NCBI RefSeq assembly: GCF_900129215.1 | Contig: NZ_FQUQ01000002.1 | Location: forward strand, 1,488,001-1,552,000 | Length of the DNA stretch: 64,000 nucleotides | Reading direction: 5' to 3' | Origin: Pedobacter caeni | GTDB lineage: Bacteria; Bacteroidota; Bacteroidia; Sphingobacteriales; Sphingobacteriaceae | Shown here: piece by piece, positions 18,184-26,132 of the stretch | How positions within the stretch are numbered: position 1 is the stretch's first letter | Layout of the letters: the number at the start of each line of letters is the position of its first letter | Translations under genes and position numbers: made by a program | The notes under the pieces: generated by a model | Database searches by the model: none | Seen by the model: only the letters and a program-made list of their open reading frames with translations | What the model was told of the DNA's origin: nothing

Positions 18184-18771
18184 ATGAACCATAACCTCCT
18201 TTTAGACAGTATCGCAAAGCACATCCATCTTGATGAAGAAGAAACCGCACTTTTTCTTTCTTTTATCCAGCCAAAGAAAGTACGAAAAAAGCAATACCTG
18301 TTATTGGAAGGGGAGGTCAACCGTTTCGGGATGTTCGTCACCTCCGGATGCCTGAGGAGTTATAACCTGGATGAAAATGGGTTCCAGTATATCCAGCAGT
18401 TTGCGCCTGAAGGATGGTGGATGGGCGACATGTACAGCCTGATTACCCAGGAGCCCGGTCATTTGTACATTGATGCCCTTTTCGATTCAGAGTTACTCCT
18501 CATTTCAAAAACCAATCTGGAAAGACTGTATAAAGAAGTCCCTAAATTCAATTATTACTTCAGGATTCTGGCAGAAAAATCACTGGTTTCTTACCAGACC
18601 CGTGCCATGGAAAACCTCCGTTTGACGGCCAAAGAACGTTACGAAAAATTCTGTCTGAGATACCCCACACTGGTGGATTGTCTTTCTCAAAAACAGGTGG
18701 CTGCTTATATCGGCGTTACTCCCGAATTCCTGAGTAAAATGCTCCACTCTGAACCGGAGCTTAAGCCCTGA
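18184..18771 (+). CDS. Crp/Fnr family transcriptional regulator
   Basis: 195 aa. The sensor barrel is at about 20-120 (KQYLLLEGEVNRFGMFVTSGCLRSY) and the C-terminal helix-turn-helix contains LSQKQVAAYIGVTPEFLSKML. No iron-sulfur cysteine cluster is present. It is of the same general type as the regulator at 11343-11924 but not a close copy. It lies between the two isochorismatase-family genes, and its 3' end is 4 bp from the second copy of the two-box operator, so it is an alternative candidate to bind that site. Confidence 0.9.
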   Translation: MNHNLLLDSIAKHIHLDEEETALFLSFIQPKKVRKKQYLLLEGEVNRFGMFVTSGCLRSYNLDENGFQYIQQFAPEGWWMGDMYSLITQEPGHLYIDALFDSELLLISKTNLERLYKEVPKFNYYFRILAEKSLVSYQTRAMENLRLTAKERYEKFCLRYPTLVDCLSQKQVAAYIGVTPEFLSKMLHSEPELKP

Positions 18772-18774
18772 TCT

Positions 18775-18842
18775 CTTAACCTGCATTAACTATTTTGCTT
18801 AATCTACGTTATTTTTTATGATGTTTTTACCGGATAAATTTG
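18775..18842 (+). promoter_or_regulatory. Two-box operator (copy B) and -7 promoter element
   Basis: Boxes CTTAACCTGC at 18775-18784 and CTTAATCTAC at 18798-18807 repeat the arrangement seen at 17308-17340, again 23 bp apart. A perfect -7 element TAAATTTG lies at 18835-18842, exactly 60 bp from the first box as in copy A. The start codon is 30 bp after the -7 box. No good -33 TTG is present, which fits a promoter that needs an activator. Confidence 0.6.
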
Positions 18843-18864
18843 TCCTGGATTAAAAACAAATATC

Positions 18865-19506
18865 ATGAGTAGCTTACCTATCAGAGATCAAAAAAATGAT
18901 CACCTTTTAACACCGGAAAATGCAGCGTTAATCATTATCGATTATCAGCCGGTTCAGGTGAATTCAATTGCTTCAATGGACAGACAGTTATTGGTTAACA
19001 ACATTGTCGGTGTAGCAAAAATGGCAAAGCTGTATAACTTGCCAATTATCCTTTCCACGGTCAATGTGAAAACAGGTTTAAATTTCGAAACCATTCCTCA
19101 GTTGCGTAAAGAGATGACAGGAATCCCATCTTATGACCGTACCACGATCAACGCCTGGGAAGATGCAGAATTTCTCGAAGCCGTAAAAAATACAGGCAGA
19201 AAGAAACTGATCATGACTGCTTTATGGACCGAAGCCTGTCTTTCTTTCCCAACGTTGGATGCCTTGAAAGAAGGTTATGAGGTTTATCCGGTGGTTGATG
19301 CCGTTGGTGGAACTTCATTGGCAGCCCATGATGCTGCATTGAGGAGGATGGAGCAGGCAGGTGCACAACCGGTAAGTGTAGCGCAGTTGTTCTGTGAATT
19401 ACAGCGAGATTGGGCAAGATCAGAAACCGTTCCCGGATTTATGAAATTATTTATCGAAACAGGTGGTACCGCAGGGATCCAGTTCTCGTACGATAAATCA
19501 GAATAG
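18865..19506 (+). CDS. Isochorismatase-family cysteine hydrolase, second copy
   Basis: 213 aa, a divergent paralogue of the gene at 17407-18042. Asp26 (ALIIIDYQPVQV) and nucleophile Cys125 (TALWTEACLSFPT) are in place; the basic triad position by counting is Arg92 in DRTTINAWED. The C-terminal helix region (WARSETVPGFMKLFIETGG) matches the YcaC-like group. The substrate is unknown. It is followed by a hairpin and, 65 bp after its stop, by a pirin gene. Both paralogues carry the same upstream operator, so they are likely co-induced. Confidence 0.85.
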   Translation: MSSLPIRDQKNDHLLTPENAALIIIDYQPVQVNSIASMDRQLLVNNIVGVAKMAKLYNLPIILSTVNVKTGLNFETIPQLRKEMTGIPSYDRTTINAWEDAEFLEAVKNTGRKKLIMTALWTEACLSFPTLDALKEGYEVYPVVDAVGGTSLAAHDAALRRMEQAGAQPVSVAQLFCELQRDWARSETVPGFMKLFIETGGTAGIQFSYDKSE

Positions 19507-19525
19507 TTTAACTTTAATTACCTGG

Positions 19526-19557
19526 CCCGGCAGCGCTTCAATCCTGTCGGGCTTTGT
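19526..19557 (+). terminator. Hairpin between isochorismatase-family gene and pirin gene
   Basis: Arms 19526-19533 and 19544-19551 (CCCGGCAG with CTGTCGGG, one G-T pair) around a 10-nt loop, followed by CTTTGTT. It is a moderate intrinsic terminator. Because no clear promoter precedes the pirin gene, it may attenuate rather than fully stop transcription. Confidence 0.6.
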
Positions 19558-19571
19558 TAGATACAACCCCG

Positions 19572-20444
19572 ATGAAGAAGAAAATAGCAGGTGTTTACAG
19601 CAGTAATTATAACCATGCGGTAGGAGATGGCTTTAAAGTCATTAACATCTTCCCTAATGGCAATGACCTGGGTGATAAAATGAGCCCTTTTTACATGATC
19701 GATTACCAACCGGAAACCTGGTATGAGCCAACTGAGAAAAAGCGCGGAGTAAATGTTCACCCGCATCGTGGGATAGAGCCGGTTACTTTAGTGTACCAGG
19801 GTGCAGTTGCCCATGCAGACAGTGTCGGACATAGTGGAATTGTTGGTCCCGGAGATGTACAATGGATGACTGCCGGAAAAGGGATCCTTCATAAGGAATA
19901 TTTTGAAGAAGAATTTTCCCGTAAAGGAGGCAATCTGCAAATGATCCAGGTCTGGACGATCTTGCCTAAAGCAAGTAAATTTGTGGAACCTAATTATCAG
20001 ACCCTGCTGAAGAATGAGATTAAAAAGATAATACTGGAAAATGGAGAAGTCAGGGTAATCGCAGGAAATTATCAGGGTACCGAAAGCCAGATACATACTT
20101 ACAGCCCGATGAACCTGTTTGATGTGACTTTGAATAAAAAGGGAGGGATGAAAATAGATTGCCCCTCAGACTATAACATGGGGATCTTTATATTAGAAGG
20201 CAAACTGAAGCTGAACGATGTGGAAGCAGGAAAAGAGCAGTTTGTATTGTTCGGGAATGAGGGAGAGACGGTAGATATCCTGGCGATCGAAGATGCTAAA
20301 TTTTTAGTGTTGAATGGCAAGCCTTTAAATGAACCGGCAGTTCACAAGGGGCCATTTGTCATGAATAGCGAAGAGGAAATTGAACAGGCTTATGCCGATG
20401 CCGCCGCCGGGAAATTCGGGTACCTGGAAGCAGAGGAAGTCTAA
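19572..20444 (+). CDS. Pirin family protein
   Basis: 290 aa from the ATG at 19572 (MKKKIAGVYSSN); an upstream TTG six codons earlier is unlikely. The bicupin fold shows the pirin metal site in VNVHPHRGIEPVTLVYQG, then AHADS, and GDVQWMTAGKGILHKEYF. Some pirins are quercetin dioxygenases or redox-sensing cofactors; the role here is unknown. It is a paralogue of the pirin at 21877-22749. It probably belongs to the same stress regulon as the cysteine hydrolase just upstream. Confidence 0.9.
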   Translation: MKKKIAGVYSSNYNHAVGDGFKVINIFPNGNDLGDKMSPFYMIDYQPETWYEPTEKKRGVNVHPHRGIEPVTLVYQGAVAHADSVGHSGIVGPGDVQWMTAGKGILHKEYFEEEFSRKGGNLQMIQVWTILPKASKFVEPNYQTLLKNEIKKIILENGEVRVIAGNYQGTESQIHTYSPMNLFDVTLNKKGGMKIDCPSDYNMGIFILEGKLKLNDVEAGKEQFVLFGNEGETVDILAIEDAKFLVLNGKPLNEPAVHKGPFVMNSEEEIEQAYADAAAGKFGYLEAEEV

Positions 20445-20452
20445 TTATTTGT

Positions 20453-20488
20453 AAAAGCGCCTTCCTTGATCCAGGAAAGACGCTTTTT
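20453..20488. terminator. Bidirectional terminator between pirin and PI-PLC genes
   Basis: Arms AAAAGCG (20453-20459) and CGCTTTT (20481-20487) with an inner TTCCT/AGGAA pairing; T-rich on either strand when read outward. The two flanking genes converge on it. Confidence 0.75.
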
Positions 20489-20505
20489 AGGTTAAAGATT
20501 GTCTT

Positions 20506-21477
20506 TTAAAAATTGGTATTCACAATCAACTGGCTTTTGGTGGCATCAATGAAATCCAATGGGATGATTCCATATCTTCCATGAGCAGCACCAGTGAAAT
20601 AAGTATTGATCTTCGGGTTAATGGAATTGGCTACCGTATTGATGTTCGGGATTCCAAAAATCCCCGGTTTGTAACCACTGCCATAGTTTACATATAACCT
20701 GTTCTCCGTGCTGTTTTTTGCCTCATTTAAAAGCGATTCTACCTTTGTCCATTTGGCATTCAGGTCTTCTACTTTATAATAATCCTGAATTTTTAGATTT
20801 GCAGCAGGATTGTTGATCTCAAAAGTAGTATTGTCTGCCCAGTTCGTAGCATCAATTCCTTTTGTCGTTCCTGCACTGAATCTTCTCAATAATTTGATCT
20901 TGCCACGAACAGATCCTAAGGTCGAAATGCCATTCCCTAAATCCCATTTCGAAGCATTCTGCGCTACATAAGCATCAAAGGTTTGTTCGAAACTACGGGT
21001 ATTGTCAGTTGGTGTATGCTCTTCTTTTACACTCATAATGATCGTTTCTGTAGGATTGTTATTCAGAAAGCTGATACAGGCATTCAGGACATCATCAAAA
21101 TTTAAGTTCTGATAGATGGCACCATGGTGAATGGTAAAGCCATTGCCAATGTGTCTGCAGCGGATGTCCAGATACCGCACACCAGCAGTAAGCTGTTCTG
21201 CAATACTTAGATTCTGTGTTTTTGCAGTTCCTGAAATAGGTTCGTTTCTGGCTCCTGAATCATGGGTGCCGGGAATAGAAAGCTGGGCAAGGTTGAGGTC
21301 ATTGGATAAAGCACCCATCCAGTTGCTCATCGTGAAGTTGTTGACCGTAGGAAGGGCCATGATGGATTTCTCCGACTTTAACGTGAGCTGGGAGTTTTCA
21401 GTGTCCTGCTTCTTACAAGCGGTAAAGGAAATGGTTGCTGCCAGGATTAACTGGACTTTTAGGGATGTGATTTTCAT
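20506..21477 (-). CDS. Phosphatidylinositol-specific phospholipase C domain lipoprotein
   Basis: 323 aa with a lipoprotein signal ending ISFTACKKQDTEN. The bacterial PI-PLC X domain starts with LSIPGTHDSGARNEP (first catalytic His) and goes on with GVRYLDIRCRHIGNGFTIHHG (second catalytic His) and TETIIMSVKEEH. Bacterial enzymes of this family cleave phosphatidylinositol or GPI anchors without calcium. Bacteroidota usually make little phosphatidylinositol, although some make inositol lipids, so the substrate may be host-derived or a different lipid. It sits on the opposite strand between the two pirin genes and does not look part of their operons. Confidence 0.88.
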   Translation of the reverse strand: MKITSLKVQLILAATISFTACKKQDTENSQLTLKSEKSIMALPTVNNFTMSNWMGALSNDLNLAQLSIPGTHDSGARNEPISGTAKTQNLSIAEQLTAGVRYLDIRCRHIGNGFTIHHGAIYQNLNFDDVLNACISFLNNNPTETIIMSVKEEHTPTDNTRSFEQTFDAYVAQNASKWDLGNGISTLGSVRGKIKLLRRFSAGTTKGIDATNWADNTTFEINNPAANLKIQDYYKVEDLNAKWTKVESLLNEAKNSTENRLYVNYGSGYKPGIFGIPNINTVANSINPKINTYFTGAAHGRYGIIPLDFIDATKSQLIVNTNF

Positions 21478-21876
21478 AATAAATTAAAGGTTTGATTTAA
21501 ATATTAAGATAGGTAATTAAAATGGTCTGCTTAAGCGTTTTAGTGTTTTGTATGAAAAGGAATGGAGAGCTGGCTTAAAGATTTTAAGATCATAGGATGG
21601 ATGCTTTGTTTAGGTTGTAAATAAACGCTCCTGTCATTAAAAGGATGTTAATCCGGGATTAAAGTTTGAGGTTGACTGAAAACATATTCATTTCTTAACC
21701 TTGATTAAGTTTTTTCGCCTCACTTCTTATCCTATATCAATGTGGGGGAATAAAGGGGTAGGTATCTTTGTATACAATAATTCAAACAACAACTGGTTAA
21801 GAAAGGTTGACTAAGAAAAACCCATAAATACCAGCAGAAGTTGAGAATGATTGCTTAAAAAACAAGGAGAAACAAC
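21478..21876 (+). promoter_or_regulatory. 399-bp intergenic region with half operator (copy C) and promoter of the pirin-OsmC operon
   Basis: No gene is visible. At 21694-21709 lies CTTAACCTTGATTAAG, matching the first part of the two-box operators at 17308 and 18775 and forming a CTTAA/TTAAG inverted repeat; the second box is missing. A -7 element TATCTTTG stands at 21763-21770, 69 bp on rather than 60. The leader to the start codon is long (about 100 nt). An AAGGAG ribosome site at 21864-21869 precedes the ATG at 21877, which is strong for this organism type. Confidence 0.5.
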
Positions 21877-22749
21877 ATGAAAAAGTTAATTGAAAAAATC
21901 GTGACAAATTCTGGCAGACCGCATATGGTTGGTGATGGATTCAGGGTATTTAATTATATCCCCGGAGCAGGCATTCCTCAGGAGAGAATAAGTCCGTTTT
22001 TACTTTTGGACTTTAATCCGGAATACGATTTCGGTCCTTCAAATCACATGAGGGGAGTAGGTGTCCATCCACATAAAGGTTTTGAAACCGTAACGATCGC
22101 TTATAAAGGAACCGTTGCCCATCACGACAGTACAGGAAGTTCAGGAATCATCAATTCCGGCGATGTACAATGGATGACTGCAGGAAATGGAATCTTGCAC
22201 AAAGAATACCATGAAGAAGCCTTCTCGAAAAAAGGTGGTCCTTTTGAAATGGTGCAGTTATGGGTAAATCTTCCTAAAAAAGATAAATCTACAGCGCCAC
22301 ATTATCAGGAATTGACTGCCGCAGGAATGGGTAAAATAGAATTGGCAGATGGTGCCGGAGTAGTGAATGTCATTGCCGGAAACTTTAATGGCGTTGCAGG
22401 ACCTGCACAAACGTATAGCCCGGTGAATTTGTTCGACATTAAGTTGAATGAAGGTGGGGAAGTAAGCACCAGCATCCAGGCCGGACACAATACCGCATTA
22501 TTGGTGGTCAACGGAAGTGTGGAAGTCAATGGCGAGATGGCCGGAGAACACAGCTTTGTATTGTTCAGAAATGAAGGAGAAGAGGTCCACATTAAAGCCA
22601 ATCAGAAAAGTGTTATCTTGGTATTGAGCGGAGAACCTTTGAACGAGCCTATCGTAAGTTATGGTCCGTTTGTAATGAACACAGAAGAAGAAATCAGTCA
22701 GGCTATCGTTGATTTCAATATGGGTAAATTTGGTGAACTAGCAGATTAA
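21877..22749 (+). CDS. Pirin family protein, second copy
   Basis: 290 aa. The pirin metal-binding pattern is intact: VHPHKGFETVTIAYKG, AHHDSTGSSG and GDVQWMTAGNGILHKEYHEE. It is clearly paralogous to the product of 19572-20444. It heads a tight operon with two small acetyltransferases and OsmC (gaps 19, 27 and 30 bp), so it probably acts in a shared stress response. It has a good ribosome site. Whether it is a dioxygenase or a regulator cannot be told from sequence. Confidence 0.92.
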   Translation: MKKLIEKIVTNSGRPHMVGDGFRVFNYIPGAGIPQERISPFLLLDFNPEYDFGPSNHMRGVGVHPHKGFETVTIAYKGTVAHHDSTGSSGIINSGDVQWMTAGNGILHKEYHEEAFSKKGGPFEMVQLWVNLPKKDKSTAPHYQELTAAGMGKIELADGAGVVNVIAGNFNGVAGPAQTYSPVNLFDIKLNEGGEVSTSIQAGHNTALLVVNGSVEVNGEMAGEHSFVLFRNEGEEVHIKANQKSVILVLSGEPLNEPIVSYGPFVMNTEEEISQAIVDFNMGKFGELAD

Positions 22750-22768
22750 CAATTAAATATTTAAAGAT

Positions 22769-23077
22769 ATGAATGAGGAATATGTAGCGCTTCCCCTGGT
22801 TAAGAACCAGGAAGCTAAACGTTTTGAACTTAAGGTGGGTGAGTATACCACATTTATCGACTATAAAGAGCACGATAAAAAGATCTGGCTGATCCATACC
22901 GAAGCTCCTGAAGAATTGCAGGGCAAAGGTGCCGCAACAGCAGTGATCGAGAAAACCCTGAACTATATCGAAGAAAACGGATATACACTTATTCCTTTAT
23001 GTCCGCTGGTTGCGGCATATCTGAAACGTCATCCGGATTGGAATAGAATTGTAGATGCAAGTGTTAAACCTCATTAA
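22769..23077 (+). CDS. Small GNAT-family N-acetyltransferase, YjdJ type
   Basis: 102 aa. It is a minimal acetyltransferase of the YjdJ (Gcn5-related, PF14542-like) kind: an N-terminal beta hairpin with YTTFIDYKEHDKKIWLIHTEAP, the acetyl-CoA loop ELQGKGAATAVIEKTL, and a C-terminal CPLVAAYLKRHPDW. The targets of these short enzymes are unknown. It is the second gene of the pirin-OsmC operon and is followed by a paralogue. Confidence 0.88.
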   Translation: MNEEYVALPLVKNQEAKRFELKVGEYTTFIDYKEHDKKIWLIHTEAPEELQGKGAATAVIEKTLNYIEENGYTLIPLCPLVAAYLKRHPDWNRIVDASVKPH

Positions 23078-23104
23078 GAGGTTTAACACTTTAAATAAAC
23101 AGAG

Positions 23105-23407
23105 ATGTCTGAATCTTACGAAGTAAAGCATAACAAGGAGAAGCTTCAGTTTGAAGTAGCCTTAGATGGGGAGATAGCGGTGCTTTCTTATCGCTTGTAT
23201 AAAAAAGATATTGCAATGATGCATACGACGGTGCCCAAAGAAATGGAGGGAAAAGGCATTGCCTCTGCACTGGCAAGATTTGCTTTTCAATATGCTGAAG
23301 ATCAGCATAAGCTGGTCATGGTTTATTGCCCTTTTGTTTCCGGATTTATCAAAAAACATCCGGAATACCGCAAACAGCTTGATCCCGAGTATCACAGAAA
23401 TAAATAA
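23105..23407 (+). CDS. Small GNAT-family N-acetyltransferase, YjdJ type, tandem paralogue
   Basis: 100 aa, the same layout as the preceding gene: IAMMHTTVPKEMEGKGIASALARFAF forms the acetyl-CoA loop (split over about residues 38-63) and CPFVSGFIKKHPEY closes the fold. The two products differ at most positions, so the duplication is old. It is translated 27 bp after its neighbour. Confidence 0.88.
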   Translation: MSESYEVKHNKEKLQFEVALDGEIAVLSYRLYKKDIAMMHTTVPKEMEGKGIASALARFAFQYAEDQHKLVMVYCPFVSGFIKKHPEYRKQLDPEYHRNK

Positions 23408-23437
23408 AAGAAATCAAACAGACCCTCCTGATAAAAA

Positions 23438-23857
23438 ATGGAAAAAAAATATATTCTGACCGAACCTTTAGTTGCCAGCATTGCTGAGGTAAAATACCAG
23501 ACCACGATCACATGGAGAAATGGTACATTACTTTCTGATGAGCCGGTAAGTTTAGGCGGACAGGACCTTGGTCCTGATCCTTATACTTTACTCTTGTCTT
23601 CTTTGGCGAGTTGTACCCTGGCCACCCTCCGTATGTACATCGCCCGCAAGGAATGGACAATTCCTGAAATCACTGTTAAGGCCAACCTTTTCCAGAGAAT
23701 CGAAAATGGAAAACTAGTGACCACGATTGAAAGGGCCATCTTTTTCAATCAGCCAATGGAATCAGAACAAAAAGACAGGTTGCTGAAAATCGCACAATCC
23801 TGTCCGATTTCCAAAATTCTAAAGAACGAAGTGATCGTCGTAGACGATGTCTTTTAA
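23438..23857 (+). CDS. OsmC family protein
   Basis: 139 aa. The core motif GGQDLGPDPYTLLLSSLASCT contains the first conserved Cys of OsmC/Ohr proteins (about Cys58), and LLKIAQSCPISKIL contains the second (about Cys126). OsmC-type proteins reduce organic hydroperoxides with thiol cofactors. It is the last gene of the pirin2-GNAT-GNAT operon, which strengthens the view that this operon answers oxidative or electrophile stress. Confidence 0.92.
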   Translation: MEKKYILTEPLVASIAEVKYQTTITWRNGTLLSDEPVSLGGQDLGPDPYTLLLSSLASCTLATLRMYIARKEWTIPEITVKANLFQRIENGKLVTTIERAIFFNQPMESEQKDRLLKIAQSCPISKILKNEVIVVDDVF

Positions 23858-23888
23858 TTAGAAATATCCAACTGTTACCCTCATAATA

Positions 23889-23921
23889 AATAAATCTGCA
23901 TTGCTTTTATGCAGGTTTATT
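23889..23921 (+). terminator. Hairpin after osmC-family gene
   Basis: Arms 23889-23901 and 23909-23921 pair over 13 bp with one T-G pair and a 7-nt loop. The T-rich part lies in the 3' arm. It ends the pirin-OsmC operon 32 bp after the stop. Confidence 0.65.
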
Positions 23922-23959
23922 ATTGAAAATTTGTGTGTTCAATTAATCAAAGAGATCAC

Positions 23960-25357
23960 ATGAATGAGCTATTAAAAAAAGACCTGAATGAGCTGGACCT
24001 GATCTTGAATCAGGTAAAGGCCGAAGGACTTGAGTTTCTAACCGGGATTAACAACAGACCAACCAGCATTAGTAATCAGGAGATCGCATACCAACATCTG
24101 GAAGAACAGGGAACGGGTGCAATCCACGCACTTGCAGAATTTAAATCCCGTTTTGACCAGATCATCGTGGCCTCAACCGGACCGCGTTATTGGGGTTTTG
24201 TGACGGGTGGATCTACTCCGGCAGCAATTGTGGGAGATTGGCTGGCTACAGTGTACGACCAGAATACCCAGACCATTAAAGGACAAGGTGACATTTCTGC
24301 AATTATTGAACTGGAAACAGTTCGCCTCTTGCTGCAATTGCTGGGACTTCCTGATGATGCTTATCTTGGTGGTTTTGTAACGGGTGCAACGATGTCGAAC
24401 TTTACCTGTCTGGCTGTCGCCCGGCAATGGTTAGGGAAACAAAATGGCTATGATATTGCCAAAGAAGGAATTTCAGGAAAGTTGAAAGTCTTATCGGCAA
24501 CACCGCATTCTTCATCGGTAAAATCACTCGCTTTATTAGGATTCGGCAGTCAGAACCTCATTAAGGTAAAGGTGATGCCAGGCAACAGGGAAGCCATGGA
24601 TCTGCAGGACCTGGAAAAACAAATCCTGGAATTAAATGGGGCTCCCTTTATCCTGATCTCCAGCGGAGGTACCGTAAATACCGTTGACTTTGATGATTTT
24701 GAGGGTATTCTGAAGTTAAAAGAAAAATACAATTTCTGGTGGCATATGGATGCGGCTTTTGGTGCTTTTGCCGCCTGTGCTCCGGCCTATAGCCATTTGC
24801 TGAAAGGATGGGAGCAGGCAGACAGCATCACCATCGATTGTCATAAATGGTTAAATGTTCCTTATGAAAATGCCTTTTTCCTGGTTAAAAAGGAACATCG
24901 TTTACTACAGATGGAGAGTTTTCAAAATTCGAATGCCCCTTATCTTGGCGATCCGCTGGAAAATTTTAATTACCTGAATTTCCTGCCTGAAAATTCCAGA
25001 CGCTTAAAGGCGCTACCTGCCTGGTTTTCTCTGAAGGCCTATGGCACTAAAGGGTATCAGGACATTGTGGAAGGCTGCATTGCCAGGGCAATGGAACTGG
25101 CGGCATTTATAGAAAAAAGTGACGTTTTTGAACTTTTAGCTCCGGTGAGGTTAAATACGGTTTGTTTTACCCTCAAAGAAGAGGAGCAGGTGTTTGAGTT
25201 CCTGAGCGCTTTAAATGCAAAAGGAATTGTATTTATGACACCAACTGTTTATCGTGGGAAACAGGCGGTCAGGGCTGCGTTTGTCAACTGGAGAACTACC
25301 GAAAACGATGTTTTGATGGCAATTGATTCCATGGAACAGACCCTGAGGGAATTTTAA
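23960..25357 (+). CDS. PLP-dependent group II decarboxylase family protein
   Basis: 465 aa from the ATG at 23960 (MNELLKKDLNELD); a GTG nine codons upstream is less likely. It has the fold type I decarboxylase layout: GFVTGGSTPAAIVGDWL, GGFVTGATMSNFTCLAVAR, the PLP-pairing Asp264 in WWHMDAAFG, and the Schiff-base Lys296 in DCHKWLNVPYEN. The family includes aromatic-amino-acid, glutamate and diaminobutyrate decarboxylases, so the substrate is open. It follows the OsmC terminator and is convergent with the nitrilase-family gene. Confidence 0.9.
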   Translation: MNELLKKDLNELDLILNQVKAEGLEFLTGINNRPTSISNQEIAYQHLEEQGTGAIHALAEFKSRFDQIIVASTGPRYWGFVTGGSTPAAIVGDWLATVYDQNTQTIKGQGDISAIIELETVRLLLQLLGLPDDAYLGGFVTGATMSNFTCLAVARQWLGKQNGYDIAKEGISGKLKVLSATPHSSSVKSLALLGFGSQNLIKVKVMPGNREAMDLQDLEKQILELNGAPFILISSGGTVNTVDFDDFEGILKLKEKYNFWWHMDAAFGAFAACAPAYSHLLKGWEQADSITIDCHKWLNVPYENAFFLVKKEHRLLQMESFQNSNAPYLGDPLENFNYLNFLPENSRRLKALPAWFSLKAYGTKGYQDIVEGCIARAMELAAFIEKSDVFELLAPVRLNTVCFTLKEEEQVFEFLSALNAKGIVFMTPTVYRGKQAVRAAFVNWRTTENDVLMAIDSMEQTLREF

Positions 25358-25373
25358 GATCTGTTCTGGAAAT

Positions 25374-26132
25374 TTAGTTTTCTGTTCTGGCAGACCAGGA
25401 ACCATTTTCTTTTGTGGCGATCAGTAAGGCTTCACCAGCCCCGTCTATCTCATGGAGCAGTGTGCCATCAGCAGACCAGATCGCGCTTCGGCCGGCAGCA
25501 TCATAGCCTCCGGATGGAGCGCCATAATTAGACAGGATCACTGTTAGCTGAAATTCTGAAGCATAACTTTGTAAGAAAGCGGCATCCGTCGCATAGCCAT
25601 TCTTACTGATCAATGCACTGGGAAAATAAACGCTGCTCTTGCTGGCAGAAGCCTTGGCTGCATGTTCATGATGGGTCAGATCAGCACAGATGGCACAAAA
25701 TATACTTTCTTCGTTCAAATGAACGATCACGTCTCTCTGCGCTGTCTCTGCACTGAAAAAGACATCTTCAGAACCCAGATGAAGAAACTGTTTGGTATAC
25801 AGATCTGTTTTTCCATCAGGATAAAAAAGGAAAGAACCAATGTGTAAGCCGGTCGCTGATCTTGCAGGAGCGCCAATGAGGATAATGATGCCCTGTTCTT
25901 TTGCAGCCTGGGAGAAAACATTCAAACGTTCATCCCCTAAGGTAAACGCCAGCTCCTCAGCCAGGTCCATTTCATATCCTGTTAATGACAATTCCGGGAA
26001 GCAGATCAATGCGGCCTGATGTTGCGCTGCACGCTCAATCATTTGCAGGTGTGTTCTGGTATTGGCCGCTACATCACCCCTTATAGAAATGGATTGGGCT
26101 GCAGCAATAATGGTGGTGGTATTATCCTTCAT
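25374..26132 (-). CDS. Carbon-nitrogen hydrolase (nitrilase superfamily)
   Basis: 252 aa. The catalytic triad is visible as Glu47 (ALICFPELSLTGYE), Lys114 (LYTKQFLHLG) and Cys149 (FCAICADLTH). It is a cytoplasmic amidase or nitrilase-type hydrolase of unknown substrate. Its start overlaps the end of the upstream acetyltransferase gene by 11 bp (26122-26132), so the two are translationally coupled. Confidence 0.9.
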   Translation of the reverse strand: MKDNTTTIIAAAQSISIRGDVAANTRTHLQMIERAAQHQAALICFPELSLTGYEMDLAEELAFTLGDERLNVFSQAAKEQGIIILIGAPARSATGLHIGSFLFYPDGKTDLYTKQFLHLGSEDVFFSAETAQRDVIVHLNEESIFCAICADLTHHEHAAKASASKSSVYFPSALISKNGYATDAAFLQSYASEFQLTVILSNYGAPSGGYDAAGRSAIWSADGTLLHEIDGAGEALLIATKENGSWSARTEN

